NCBI GenBank assembly: GCA_963675135.1
Contig: OY776130.1
Location: forward strand, 19,522,001-19,586,000
Origin: Galeopsis tetrahit
Lineage: Eukaryota; Streptophyta; Magnoliopsida; Lamiales; Lamiaceae
Reading direction: 5' to 3'
DNA: 64,000 nucleotides
Below are positions 1 to 13,137 of the stretch, in pieces. Below the pieces are notes generated by a model that saw only the letters and a program-made list of their open reading frames with translations, made no database searches and had not been told where the DNA came from. The translations under genes and the position numbers were made by a program. Within the stretch, counting starts at the first letter, position 1. Every line of letters starts with the position of its first letter.

Positions 1-74
1 ACTCTCCTACTCTCAAGCACTCAAGAATTTCTGCAAATTTCTTAACTGCTTGTTATTACTCAAAATCTGCTACT

Positions 75-3000
75 ATGTCGATCGTTTCTATGTTCGATAT
101 CCGCACTAACATGCAGGCAAGATTTGACCTGGGAAAGTATGCATCCGAAGGCAAGGTGCATGTGGAAGGATCGGTGTTCTTCAACGGAAGACACTCAGAC
201 GACAACAAGGAGATTCTCATTAAATGTTTCAGGTGTGGTTTGAGACCATACTTGGAGGCGTTTCTAGAGGTGGTGTTCGAGAAGGAGGTGCTAGAATTTT
301 ATGCCACTGCTACTAGACTAGGCGACTCCGTCGAAGCATTCGTAGGTGGAAGTCGAGTGGAAATCACTCGAGAGGTGATGTTCGAAACATTAAAATTACC
401 TTCAGGTACGATTAATGTGGAGACTTATGGCCAAGGGCAAGAGTTGAGGTATTTGAGTATATTTTGCGGAAGGAAATTGAAGTTGAATTGAGATGGAAAG
501 ATCCCGTCTGTCAAAAAGAAGAATTTGCTAGACAAGTACAGGACCTTACTTGATATCGCTAGCAAGATGTTACTCGAAGTTACAGGTAGTTATGACTCTG
601 TAACACTCCAAAAGGCAAGAGTGATGGCCGCTATCTATGACGACATCACAGACGGAAATTGGTACAGACTCTTCTTGGATAGATTGATGTATTTCGAGAC
701 GAATGTTCGAGTGGACACTGATGCTGCTGAATGGATAGTGTTTGCTGCCGTTAGCTTTGGAAATAAGCTAAGTATACTTCTACTCGTCTTGCTGCCGAAC
801 AAGACGAATTAGAGTAAAGGCAAGCCATTTCATGTCTTGAAGCATTACTTGAAGAAAGATGCTTTGGATAGACAAGCTGAGAAAAGGGCTTTAGAGCGTG
901 GACAAGTTCAAATCAATCCACGTGATGCGATGATAGAAGATGTGCACTCGTCTAGTGCTGAAGAAGACGAGTCTGCGTCAGAGGCTGAGGCTGAAGTTGG
1001 AACTAGTGGTGCACTAGTTGAGTATGTGTCGGATGAAGCTATGATCGAACCAATTGAGGATTCTGAAGAAACTCAATCGGATAAGGATTTGGAGAAGGAA
1101 GAAGAGGATGCGGTAACGTATCGACTGGTGAGAGTCGAGTCGAGTCCCTCGCAAGAAAAGTCGACTGAATTGGTTAGTACTTCTTCTCGTACTATTTCCA
1201 TTCCGCTGAATCTTCCTGTGAAAACCAAGGCAAGATCACTTCGATCTCGTGCCAGACCTGTACCCAAAACCTCCCCGTTGGCAGTTCAACCACTGAGAAC
1301 CAACGTTACCCAACACACTACCATATTTGCTACAACTAATACTTCGACAGTTGTCAAACCAAACCAAGCCACATCACAGCCCCCAGAAACCACAATCCAA
1401 ACTATTCCCACTCCCTCAACAGAATATGTTGAACCCCCACATCCATCTGTTTCGGGAACCCGTCTTGTTGACACTTCAACAGCTGAGTTAAGGACCCCAC
1501 TTACTCAGACCCCTCCCAAAAAACAGATTTGAAGCCCTAGTCGATTATCCAATGTGTTTACGCGAGACGAGGCTGCGTGCACAAATGACTAGAAACCTGA
1601 AGTAGATGCTGCCTTCAGTAGAGATTGACACAACTTCAGAGGTGTATGAGAAATTGATAAGGATATGCACATGGGTTGCTTTGAAGAAAGGACCAACTGA
1701 AGATTTGTTTGAAGTTATTCTCGGAATGGGCGGAATTGCGAATTTCCAAGATTGGGAAATGGAGAAACAAGAGAACAGTGGAGTAAAAGATCACTCAAAA
1801 CTCCTCCCATCGCATGCCTTGACTGTTCTAGTCAAAAGGATGCTTAATATTTCTGATGAAGTGCTGTCTTCAGAAGCAAGGTTTGATGTTGGTGTTCAAG
1901 TCTCAGAGACTGATCTATCTGGAGATGAGTTGATGATCGAAGCTGAACCAGTAGAGTTGATGCAGTCTACTGATCCTAGTATTAATTTGGAGAATGTCTC
2001 AGATCAACTCAGAGGCATTGTGTTCAAGTTTCAAGTGGAACATGCTAACAGTCCAAGAACGGATGTTGGACAAATCAACAGATATGCCGAAAAATATTTT
2101 CCAGCTGAGTTATGTAGCTATGTGAAGAAGCTAGGTGATATGGTGAAGAAAGATTCGGATGGGCCTCAAAGACGATTCAAGGAATCAAAGTTGGCTATTA
2201 TTCCATACTGTCCTCCTGTCAACTTGAAAGCCATTGCTGGAAGTGTCGTTCCAAAAGAGGAGACAGTAGAAGATTTGGTCTTGTCTACTGTGGTGGAAGA
2301 CAAGTTGATTGAAGCTCATGTATTGATTGAAGATGAGATTATGGAAGAAGTTGTTGCTGAGGATGTTATTCCTGAAGCAAGTGTTCAAACAACTCATACC
2401 TTTCTAGAAGGGTACTTAGACGAGTTGAAGATGGACTTGAAGCAAGTGGTCCAGTCGTCTATTGATGAATTTTTTAAGTCAAATATGAAGCAAGTTCTTG
2501 AAGAGCAAAATAAGTTTCTTGTGGATAGTTCGAAAGAATTAATTGTTGGTGAAGTCAATCAGATGGATTCGGCTTTCAGACAAGAGATGTATACTCAACT
2601 AGAAGACTTCTTGCAGAGACAGATCAATTATTCGGAGAAGTGTTCTGTTGATTTTGCTAGAACGTTGGCTGAAGAATCGAAAAAGATGGAAAGATTATAC
2701 AGGGTGAAGATTGAGATAGCAGATGCTCAAAGAAGAGAAGCACAAGATCAGTTGGTGCAAGCAAGGGCTCTTCTTAGAGACATAACTGAAGAGAACAGAT
2801 TGCTAAGACAGACTGCTACTCACTTCAAGGATGAGTTAATTTCGAGTTCAAGAAAGTTGGAACTCACAACTGATCGTCTTGAGAAGCTGAGTCACGACAA
2901 GACGCATCAAAAGTAGATTGATAGAGCTGCTGAGCTGATGAAGGAAGCTGTTAAAGAAGATATGACTCATTTTACCTCTTTATTCACTCTTAAGGCTAGT

Positions 3001-3804
3001 GATGAAGCCAAAAAGAGGGAAGAGACGAGATTGGTAAAGTCTGCTGAACTTGAGATTGCTGCAACTACAACTGCGATAGAAGAGACTAGACCTAAGAGAA
3101 GAGGAAGGCTAGTGAAGAAAGCTGATTTAGAGCAAGCAGAGGCAGAAGAGCAGAAAAGACAAGTAAAAGACAAGTCTATTGCTACTGAAGAGGTTCAGAC
3201 AAGACGAGTTATGAAGAGAAAGTTGGTTTTATCTGAACCAAAGGTGAAGGAGTCAATAGGTCAAATAATTGCTGATCTAGATGAGTCGGAAATAATGAAG
3301 AAGCAAAAGGTTGAAGATGATCGTTATGTTAACAAGAAGTTGTTAGGTAAACACATCAACAAATTGCAGAAGATGAAGGCTGATCCAGATGTGATTGAAG
3401 ATTCCCTGATAGACAACGAGCATAGAGATGCTTGGTTGAGTGTCAAGATGAAGTGGGAGCTAGATCACTGGATTATAAGGAAATTTGGAGACTCAGACAG
3501 CAAAGAAGAGTTATTTGCAGTGTTTGACAAGTTCATGGAAGCTCAAGATCAGAACTTATGGAACTTGGTCATGCGTATTGCAACTGTTGTTGGCTATAAT
3601 ATTCTTGTTCCTAATTTTCCGAAATGGGTAACTCCCATGTTAGGCTCTGGAAAAAGGATCGACTTCAACAAGATCAAGAAGTTTGAAGAAGAGATGCTCG
3701 AGAAAGAAAGGATTGAGAATTAAGATCACATTTCAGATATTCATAGAAGGATTCTCGATGCATTCTGCGTTCCTAATCTAGATGGCGAAAACATTAGTGA
3801 GTAA
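75..3804 (+). pseudogene. Third ORF of element A, decayed
   Basis: This is the post-pol gene of a Sirevirus-type element and aligns throughout with the intact 1160-residue protein of element C. It starts at an ATG (MSIVSMFDIRTNMQARF) and ends at the TAA at 3802. Five in-frame stops (about 489, 810, 1603, 2914 and 3721) and one frameshift near 1525-1535 break it into fragments. The conserved parts are visible in order: an N-terminal region, an acidic and Ser/Pro/Thr-rich stretch, a block with CTWVALKKG and MGGIANFQDWEME, a coiled coil (2400-2950), a Lys/Glu-rich stretch, and a C-terminal block with WELDHWIIRKFGD. The function is unknown. In Sireviruses a gene in this place is called envelope-like, but I see no signal peptide or membrane helix. 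Confidence 0.85.
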
Positions 3805-3968
3805 TTAATTGTAAGTATCTTTATTTAGTTCTTTTTTATTTTGATTAAGTATGTGTAATCTACTGATCTTATTTGAATGAATGAAAAGATAACACATTTT
3901 GATGATTATAAGATAACTACTTAACTAGTCTACTATCGTGAAATAATTCAAGTAGTTTTGGCTTCATC

Positions 3969-3982
3969 AAAAAGGGGAAAAT
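3969..3982 (+). other. Polypurine tract of element A
   Basis: AAAAAGGGGAAAAT lies immediately before the TGTTGGG start of the LTR. This is the normal place for the primer of plus-strand DNA synthesis. The same arrangement precedes the 3' LTRs of elements B and C. Confidence 0.8.
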
Positions 3983-5246
3983 TGTTGGGATATGAAACCT
4001 AATACAAGTCCTAATTGATGATGAGATGAGTTTTGATAAGCCAAAAGTAGAGTTGAATAATTTCTAAGTGTTGACTGATCTAGTTATGGAAGTCATCTTG
4101 AGAACATCAGTAGAGTACAAAAAGAAAAAGTTCATAAGAAAAGATAAGTATGGTTGAAAGACAAGTACGTTTTATAAGTACTGTATATATATGTTAGGAT
4201 TTATACTGAGCTATTTGAATAATGTATAGAAGCTCATATTTCGTGTATGTATTCGAACATATTCATGTATAGATCTTAAGTTGACTAAGCTGATTTATAA
4301 AGCTTAATGTAATGTAATGTAATAGTCTTGATAAGATTAGATGATAGGACTAGTTTAGTGTTCTATGTCTTAGTTTACTATTGAAGACTGGATGCGCAAG
4401 ACAAAGTCAAGTAAAGAAGTCAGAATTTGTCTAAGTGTTGAAACCAGACAAGACAGGTGCGCAAGCAAAAGAAGAAGAATTGTTTAAGTCAGAAACGCGT
4501 GTAAAGATAAAGATTGAAGAGTTAGTTATGGAATAACTAATTAACTGAAGAAACGCGTGGTTGGATAAGAAGAAGTTGTTAGAAGTCAGTTATCAAGAAA
4601 AGGTGGTTACATAACAGAATGTTCTTGATGTTGGAAGTTTATAAATACCCCAAGACATTTGACGGTTATGACTACTGATTCTAAGAGATTACGAAGAGAT
4701 TTACGAAGCATTCATAGTGAAGAAACTCACAGAGTTCAAGTTCAGAAAGTTCAAGCCAGAAGACAAGTGAAGAAATTGAAGAAGGCTACTACTGAATTAG
4801 AAAAGTTTTTCTTTTAATTGTTCAAGTTGCTAGTTTCTTATAAAATAGCTAGTTAGATCGAAGAGACACTTGGTAGTGTTTTCGAGAAGATCAAAGTCTT
4901 ATTTCTTGGGACTTAAAGCCACAAGAACACACTAGAGTTGTGAGAGTGGATGTAGACAAGTTGTCGAACCACTATAAATCTTGTGTTTGATTTACTTTAC
5001 TATTTTATTTGTGTTTAATTGATTAACAATTTAATTGATTGAATTGCTTATAAGAACAAGACAAGTAGAGTGTTCATACAGAAGTTCGCGAATATTGTTG
5101 AGTATAAATTTGATTGGGCTCATTGTTATTTTGATTATTCCGCATTGTGTATTCTGATATATTGAAAGATTTTGAAAAGTCTATTCACCCCCTCTAGACA
5201 TTTTCCTAGCTTACTCAATATTATCTAACTCAACTAGGGACCTACA
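3983..5246 (+). repeat. 3' LTR of element A
   Basis: The LTR is 1264 bp. It begins TGTTGGGATATGAA and ends GGGACCTACA, so it has the usual TG...CA termini. A TATA-type motif TATAAATA lies at 4640-4647, and transcription would start shortly after it. The sequence is clearly related to the LTRs of element C (opposite strand) and to the partial LTR at 51-52 kb. The sequence after 5246 is gag coding sequence of element B. Confidence 0.9.
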
Positions 5247-5248
5247 AT

Positions 5249-5572
5249 AACCAACCTGTTCTTTATCCTCCACCTTTATCTTATGATATTATTAGTGATG
5301 ATAGACCTAAACGCATCTATAAGCAGTATGGTCCACAGACTTTTAGGCCATATTCGAACTATTGCAGACCTACTGGTCTTACTGAAAAAGAGGTTGAACC
5401 AAGGAAAGGCTACCTCAGAAAAATAGACCCTAAGTCTGCTGATAGTTCTGATAAGGTCAATAAAGTACTGTTCTGTGATAAAAAGGGTAAGAAATTGAAG
5501 AGGTCTCAATTATTCAAAACTTCAATGTATATTTGGGTTCCTCTTACTGCTACTAACACCCAAGGACCCTAA
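5249..5572 (+). pseudogene. C-terminal end of gag, element B
   Basis: The reading frame opens with LYPPPLSYDIISDDRPKR and aligns with the tail of the gag protein of element C (41286-41933), a basic Tyr/Pro/Lys-rich segment that follows the zinc knuckle in Sirevirus-type gag proteins. It is cut at its 5' end by the LTR of A. It ends at TAA directly after ...TNTQGP, where the D family instead reads on for several residues. The nucleocapsid zinc knuckle is not present in the surviving part. Confidence 0.7.
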
Positions 5573-8500
5573 GAAAGAGTGGGTACCTAAATTATTAAAA
5601 TCACCAATTGCAGGCTCGATTGGATCTTTACAAGAAAGGTGGTTCAGTTGGTTAGACTTGGTATATAGACAGTGGTTGTTCACACCACATGACTGGTACC
5701 AAGGACTTACTCTCTAACTACCATGAACAAGAAGGCCCTAAATTAATTTTTTGTGATAGCTCCATGGCAATTACTAAAGGATTTGGATACATAAGGAATG
5801 GAGATGTGGAGATTCAGGATGTCTCCTATGTTGAAGGTTTGAAATATAATTTACTTTCTGTCTCTCAATTCTGTGATAGAGGTTACAAAGTCCAATTCAA
5901 GAGCAATAAATGTGAGATAATTGACAAAAGAACACATACAACTCTACTTGTTGGTGTAAGACAAGACAGTGTCTACACTGTGAATTGGAATAGTTGTCCA
6001 AGGGATGCTTGTCTTCTTACTAAAAGTCCTAAAGAGATCAGTTGGTTATGGCACAGACGCCTATGCCACATGAACTTTAAGATTATTAATAAGATAGCAA
6101 GAGACCACCTTGTAGAAGGTATTCCCAATGAGATCTATTACAAATCACAAGTATGTGATGTTTGCCAAAAAGGTAAACAAGTAAAAGTTTCTTTTAAGTC
6201 AATTCTCACCCTCTCAACTAGTATAGTCTTAGAACTCCTACACATGGATCTCCATGGTCCTATAAAACCTCCAACATTGAATGGTAGGAGATACACCCTT
6301 GTTGTGGTTGATGATTACTCAAAATTTACTTGGGTAGTCTTCTTGCACAAGAAGAGTGACACTCAAATTCAACTACCAGATTTGTTGAAAAGGTTACAAG
6401 TTGAGAATGGACAGTCCATTGTCAAAATTCGAAGTGACAAAGGAACTGAGTTTATTAATTCTTATATCAATGAATATTGTTATAAATCTGGAATTCAGCA
6501 CTTGACTAGTGCAGCAAGGACTCCCCAGCAGAATGGTGTTGTTGAGAGAAAGAACAGAACACTAAAAGAAGCTTGCAGAGCTATGCTAGCAGAATACAAC
6601 ACACCACGAAAGTTTAAGGCTGAGGCAATCAACACTGTTTGCCATACCTAGAACAGAAGTGCTCTCCATAAGGTTTATGGTAAAACACCTTATGATGTAT
6701 GGAAATGTAGAAAACCTAGAGTTTCATATTTTCATATCTTTGGATGTAAGTGTTTTATTCATAGCAATGGGAAGAGAAAATTAAATGCTTTCGATGACAA
6801 AGCAGATGAGGGGATATTCTTAGGATACTCCTCTACTAGTAAGACATTTTGAGTATTTAATTACTCTACTCTTTGTATGGAAGAAACATCCCATGTGGTT
6901 TTTGATGAAGATGTACAAGACTCTGCTAACCATCAGCTCAGTAAGAAACTAGAACAAATAAAACTTCAAACCAATGACAAATCTGAGGTGTATGAATCTG
7001 TACAAGCATACAATCCATTCTTAAACATCCTACATCAAGATGATGATGAAGAAAAGGTAAAAGAGAAAGGCAAGTCTTCTAGACCTATTGATATGCCTGA
7101 ACTGGTTGACTGTTCTCCTACTGTGAACAAATCTGTTGATATTGATGATACTTGTATGCATGATGTTGTTGATGATTTAAATGATGAGAGTGTGCCTGTT
7201 AAGAATAGAAAAACATAGAAACCTGCTCACTCTACTGATCTTATTATAGGAGAGTCTAGTAAAGGTGTTAAGACCAGAAGACAATTATTTGAAACTAAAG
7301 AAGGAATTAATTCATCTCTATTTTGCTAGTGTTGTTTTCTATCTGCTATTGAGCCTAAGACTGTGAAAGAAGCTTTGGCTGATAGTAACTGGATAATAGC
7401 CATGCAAGAAGAGTTGAATCAGTTCACTCGAAATGATGTATGAGAACTTGTTGATAGACCTGCTGGACACAATGTGGTAGGCACTAAGTGGATTTTTAAG
7501 AATAAGAATGATGAAAATGATCTTGTTGTTAGAAATAAAGCTAGACTAATAGCTCAGGGTTACTCTCAAGAAGAGGGTATAGACTATGATGAAACTTTTG
7601 CTCTTGTAGCTAGACTAGAAGCTATAAGGTTATTCCTTGCTTATGATGCACACATGAAATTTAATGTCTATCAAATGGATGTCAAAAGTGCATTTCTTAA
7701 TGGTATACTTGCTGAAGAAGTATATGTAGAACAACCTCCTGACTTTGAGGTGAATGGAAATCAAGTGTACAGGTTAAAGAAAGTACTATATGGATTGAAA
7801 CAAGCTCCAAGAGCCTGGTATGACACTCTTTCTCCCTTCTTACTAGAAAATTATTTTACTAAGGGCAAGGTCGATCATACTTTGTTGCGAAGACAAGAAG
7901 GGAAAGACATTCTCCTTGTTCAAATTTACGTGGATGATATCATCTTTGGTTCACCCAACAAATGCATTAGTGAGAGTTTTTCAAAACTCATGCAAAGTAA
8001 ATTTGAAATGTCTATGATGGGGGAGATGACTTACTTTCTTGGTCTTCAAGTAAAAAAAATCATCAGATGGTATTTTCATTAACCAAGCTAAGTATACTCG
8101 AAATCTACTTGATAAATTTGGTATTAAGACATGTAAAACTGTTGGAGTACCTATGCAACCTACATACATAACGGATCCAGTTGAAAGAGGTAAATGTTTT
8201 GATCAATCCTATTATTGTGGTTTAATTGGCTCTTTATTGTATTTGACTGCCAATAGACCGAACATAACATTCGCAGTGGGTGTATGTGCTCGGTTTCAGG
8301 CCAACCCCAAGGAAAGTCATTTGGAAACTACCAAAAGGATATTGAAATATCTAAAGGGGACTATTAATCGTGGATTATGGTATCCTTCAGATGATGATTT
8401 ATCCTTAAGTGGTTATTCAGATTTGCACTTTGGTGGTTGCAGGATAGATAGAAAGTCAACTTCTGGTTCTTATCAATTCTTAGGTACTAAGCTCATTTCA

Positions 8501-8883
8501 TGGTTTTCAAAGAAACAAACGAGTGTAGCAACATCTACCACTGAAGCAGAATACATGGCTGCAGGAAGTTGTTGTAGTCAGCTTCTTTGGCTAATACAAC
8601 AACTTAGAGACTACAATATTGTAGAATCTAATGTACCTATATTTTGTGACAGCAATAGTGCCATTGCTATAACTCAAAATCCCGTTTTACATATAGGTGC
8701 AAGCATGTAGATGTTAAGCATCATTTTATTAGGGATCATGTTGAAAAGAAAAACATTAGAATGGAGAAGATGCATACTGATCTTCAACGAGCTGACATTT
8801 TCACAAAACCTTTGGCTGAAACAAGATTCAGAGAACTATGCATTTGTTTATGACTGATAGACTTGGATCTTACTTGCATATAG
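5573..8883 (+). pseudogene. Pol polyprotein of element B, decayed
   Basis: This copia pol still shows its domains in the usual order: aspartic protease (DSGCSHHMTG near 5675), the HHCC pre-integrase zinc finger (6050-6170), integrase core (HMDLHGP near 6240, RSDKGTEF near 6430, QQNGVVERKNRT near 6530), reverse transcriptase (7470-8050, catalytic YVDD near 7930) and RNase H (8400-8850). It cannot make a full protein. I see about seven in-frame stops (near 5656, 6649, 6850, 7216, 7327, 7441 and after the RNase H) and frameshifts near 8055 (in a run of A) and 8693. It matches the intact pol of element C closely. The level of decay is much higher than in the third ORF of the same element. Confidence 0.85.
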
Positions 8884-9841
8884 AATTGTACTGACATTTC
8901 AGGGTACTGTGCTTATACCAAGAGCAGATCAGTAAAACATAAGAATAGTACATCAAAAGAGTTATCAGAATGGTAAAATCCAGAAGAGTAGAACATGCCA
9001 GAATAGTTACATTTGCTTCATCAGGTAAAAAGGTTAATAAGGTGACTAATCCCGATGAGGAAGCTGGTAAAGCTGAGGGAAAATGAGAATATACATTTAA
9101 GGGGGAACCTTTGATTTCTTAAATATCCTTTTTGTTGGCTCAGAACACTAGTCATCTTATAATAAACCTTCTTAAAATCTTGATTTAATAATTCTTTATT
9201 ATTTTGTACTGTATTTCACCTACATTGCTTAAACTAACACTTCTACCAAGGTGAAACAGGCACAGAAGAAGAGTTCTCAACTGAAGGGGGAACTTAACTA
9301 AAGCTACAACATTGATATGAAGTTACTGTACTGATCTCAAGAAGTGATCTGATCTTCAGGAAATTTATACTCAACTGATCACATTACTTAGCTGAATCCA
9401 GATAAGTAATTTTCATAATTGTTAAAAGTGTTAAGAATGATGTAAAAGTGGGTTGGAAACAATTGTGCTGATAGCATCAGCAGAGTACTTTTGCCTTAGA
9501 AAAATTTCTAAGTCGAAATTCTCAAGTTGGATTACTAATAGAGAGGATTAATACACTTTTCTATTTTTAACCTAATTTGGTGATGTATCTATCAATAGCA
9601 AATTGACTCCAGGTTGGAAAAGGAGTTTTGAATGTGAACGGTTTCTGGAAACTCACAATCTAAACTTTAAATCCTAACCACACATCTAAATAATCAAATA
9701 CAATCTAAGCCCTAGATTTTTTTCTTGGATTTGATAACTACGATCAAAGTTACTTCATCTTCTTCACTTTACTATTTTTGAAGAACTTTTCGCGATTTCT
9801 CTAAAAATTCCAAAACTCCATCTCAAATCTTTCTCTTCACA
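8884..9841 (+). other. Spacer between pol and third ORF of element B
   Basis: No open reading frame of note. Two short purine tracts resembling plus-strand primers, AAGGGGGAA (9099-9107) and GAAGGGGGAA (9283-9292), lie here, away from the 3' LTR. The last 150 bases are pyrimidine-rich and look like a plant mRNA leader ahead of the ATG at 9842. GCCCTAGAT at about 9709 resembles a telo-box-like promoter motif. Confidence 0.5.
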
Positions 9842-12800
9842 ATGACTGTTATTGAGCTTCTTAACAAAAGTAACGAAGTGTTACGTACATTCGATCCTCA
9901 CAAATGGGTCAGGGAGAAGAAATTGTTCGTGGAAAATGATGTCTATTTTTTCGGCGTCCACACAAAATATAACAAGGCGATTCTCGATATGTGTGAGCAA
10001 TCTGGTCTGCGCGCATATCTAAAAGTTTTCCCTAATGAGGTGTTCGAGCCCGAAGTAGTTGAATTCTACTTGCAGTTATCCGGCGACGACGACACCGTCA
10101 CCACCTATCTTTTGGAGAAAAAGATAACCCTAGCCCGCGATCATCTTGAAAGAACTTTTCAACTTCCCAGCGGAGATGTTCGAAACGAGTCTTACAAACT
10201 TGGGTTAGAGAAGGAATGTGTTGAGCAATGGATTTGTGGCAATGTCAATGCTGTTGAACTGAAAAATTTGAAGAAATCAATTTTGCTAGAACCAATGAGG
10301 CACTTGATGGACATTGTAGGCAAAATATTGCTAGGTCAACATAGCAGCCAGGATGGATTGTCCATGTTAAAAATCAGGGTAATGGCGGCGATTGTTGACA
10401 GAGTCAATGGTGATTGGCAAGGTTTCATTTTGGAGAGATTACTTTTGGAGAAGGAGAAGATATATTTTGATGAAAACAGTAAGGAGTACAAGGTTAAGGG
10501 GATGTTAGGTTTCACTAACAAGCTCAGTATTCTACTGCCCTTGATTATTAGAAATGAAATTAATTGGAGCAAGCCCAAGAAATTTCACCAGAACAAATTT
10601 ATGTTCAAGAAGGAGGCAGTTGCTGGTGAGGAATCTGGCGGTTCGATGTACAGGTCAGATGATGAGGCTGAAGTGAGGTCAAAATCGAGGCATGATCCTT
10701 ATTTCACAAGGTCTTCTAAAGCCAGAGTTGAGAAAGATGTTTCTCATGATTCTGAAGAGTCAGAGAAGGAGGAAGAGCAAACAAAATTAGTAAGTCCAAA
10801 ATCTGAGTCTGTTGTTATTGTTTCAAAGAAAAGAACCAAGGCTAGAGATGTGCTAAAACCAAGCCTAAGCCTAAGAAATCAAAGAGGTCCAAACCCACAT
10901 CTTCCCTTATCCCTGCTGTACCCCTTTATCAAAAACCTTTAGAGGATTCTCTTTCTGAATCTTCAGAAGAATCCACTTATGTTGATGAATCTGTTCATAA
11001 TTCTCCCATTCATCAAACCAGCCCCCAAACCACACCTATTCATTTTAAACCAATTCATTCTTCACCCAAAATTTCTTATGAACATATCCACACCCAACCT
11101 GAACTTGAAACTCAAACACAATCCCAACCTGAACTTGAAACCCAAACTCAACCAAAGATTACCATGCTTACATATCATGTTTGTATAAGAGAACAGATGA
11201 TTAGACTGAAATTGAGCAAGATTATTCAGAGTGAATTTCATGGTCTAGATGTGAACTCTGAAGCTTATGAGCAAATTCTAAGAGTGTGTACTTGGTTACG
11301 TCTTAGAAGATTAGATGTCTCTAATTTGCTAGCTGTCATATATGGTATGGGTGGTTCCAAGATCTTTTTGGACTGGGAGTTAGAGCAAGCTGAGGCTGCT
11401 GGAGTTGAATCTTTCACTGAACTGCTTTCACAAGATGTTGTTGTGAAAATGGTTGAAAGAATTTCTGGAGTCAGTTTTTCTGCTAAGGACTCAGAACAGG
11501 TAGTTGAGGAAGAACAATCTAAGGAGGTTACGGAAGAAGAACCTGAGATTGCAAAGGATGATGAGTTGATTACTTGTGCAATGGACAGTGATGTGCAAGA
11601 AGTAGAGGTGCCAAACAAAGAGTCTATGGTGGCAGAAGATTTATTTGATGAGATTTTGAAGGAGAGAATAGTTGATGAGGATAATCTGCGACATACTGTT
11701 AAGATTATTGATGAAACTTGCAATGCAGATGCTCAAACTGGAAACAGAACTGAACCTGTAGTGTTGGCTGATGCACCTACAAATTTTGAGCAGATGAGGC
11801 AACAAAATGAAGTGTTAAAAGCTGAGTTGGATGCAACTTGGAAGCAACTGAAAGATGTTACTAACAGGCTGACTAAGCTTACTGTTGAATCAACCTATAA
11901 GCTCATTATGGAGCACACTATATCCAAAATTTATGATCTGCACAAGTTGCAAGCTCACAACCTTACCCAGGCTTTGGAAGGGAAGTTTGTACATCACATG
12001 AAACCCTTGAAAGAATTGTATGATGAAGCCAAAAAGGAGGAAGGAAAGGTCATAGATGTGATGGAGAAGACTCGGTCTCAACAAGCTGAATTGGTGGTTA
12101 GTCAAAACGATTTGGCAAATGAGATTGCAAATCTGGCTAACAGAATTAAGTTGAGGAAGCAACAAGCTGAGAAGAGTATTGCTGCTGCAGAGACTGAAGT
12201 TGGTGCTGAAAAAGGAAAAGAGAAAGTTGATGAACAATCTGTTGAAAAATCATCAAGAAAGATGAAAAGGAAATTAATCTTAAGTGGTGATGAATCTGAA
12301 AGAGTTGAAGATATTGGTAGGTCGACTAGATCTAAAATTAAGCATGTTATTCAAAGCTCACAGCCTTCAGAAGAACAAATGGCTGAAGCTGTTATAATTA
12401 GCAAGGAAATGCTTGAGAAAAAGAAGGCTGAAGTAGAGCTGAAAAAGCAAAAATTAAAAGATGCTGAAGCAGCAAGGAAAAAGTTTGAAAGAAGAGTTGC
12501 TGCCTTGAGGAAGAAAAAGAAAAAGGAAGAAGTGTTGGAAGACACTTTCATTGATTTCATTATACATCTAGATAATGAAGCTTATTGGATGGATATCAAG
12601 AAGAAATGGCAGATTGCTAATTTCATTGTAAGGAAATTTGGTGTTCATGCAAACAAAGATGAAGAGTTTGATGCATTTCAACAATTCATGGAGAACACTA
12701 CAAATGATCTTTGGGAAGATGCTTTGTTAACCGCAAGTGCAGTTAGTTACAACATCTTATGCCCTGAAGAACCTGAATGGAAACCTCCTACATTATCTTC

Positions 12801-12924
12801 TGGAAGGCCATACAATGAAGAGATCAAGAAAATCATTGAGAAGATCATTTCGGATGAAGGCATCACTGATCCTCAACACATGATAGACATCCAGACCAGA
12901 ATGTATGTGGCTTTCAGAATTTGA
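9842..12924 (+). pseudogene. Third ORF of element B, one frameshift
   Basis: It encodes about 1027 residues once a single frameshift near 10855 is allowed for; no other stop interrupts it. The N-terminal part (366 residues in one frame) has the shared region with KNLKKSILLEPMRHL and LKIRVMAAIVDRV. An acidic, Lys- and Pro-rich linker follows; part contains an imperfect repeat of QPELETQT. Then come the middle block (CTWLRLRRLD, MGGSKIFLDWELEQ), a coiled coil (about 11800-12250), and a Lys/Glu-rich helix (12390-12540). The C-terminal block has WQIANFIVRKFG and FQQFMENTTNDLWED. The same order appears in elements A and C. The protein has no recognisable enzyme motif and no membrane helix that I can see. 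The ATG at 9842 is chosen because it follows a leader-like pyrimidine-rich stretch and matches the start in A and C. Confidence 0.8.
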
Positions 12925-13137
12925 AGGAGTTGAAGACATAAGAAAAAGAGATGAAGGACTAATCTAAAGATAACATTTATTTACTCATCTTATTTCTTAT
13001 TTTTCATATTATGTGATTATATGTAATATCTTATCTGATTATGAATATGAATATGATATTTTGACTTGATGAACTTTTATGATTGACTATTTGATTAACT
13101 ACTGATTTATTAACATTTAAGTAGTTTTGACTTCATC

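Larger units (their letters stand above)
1..5246 (+). mobile_element. Copia (Sirevirus-type) element A, 3' part
   Basis: The window opens about 74 bases before the third ORF of a plus-strand Ty1/copia element. What is visible is that ORF, a polypurine tract and the complete 3' LTR; gag, pol and the 5' LTR lie before base 1. The ORF and LTR are close relatives of those of element C at 32-45 kb, so A and C belong to one family. The LTR runs straight into the gag of element B at 5247, so A is an insertion in B. The 5 bases after the LTR (ATAAC) would be the target duplication, whose partner is outside the window. Confidence 0.85.

Noticed and set aside
5247..5251. ATAAC next to the LTR of A and also before the LTR of D (52272-52276)
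   Set aside because: The two elements are in different places and families. A shared 5-mer is likely coincidence, not a common insertion event.
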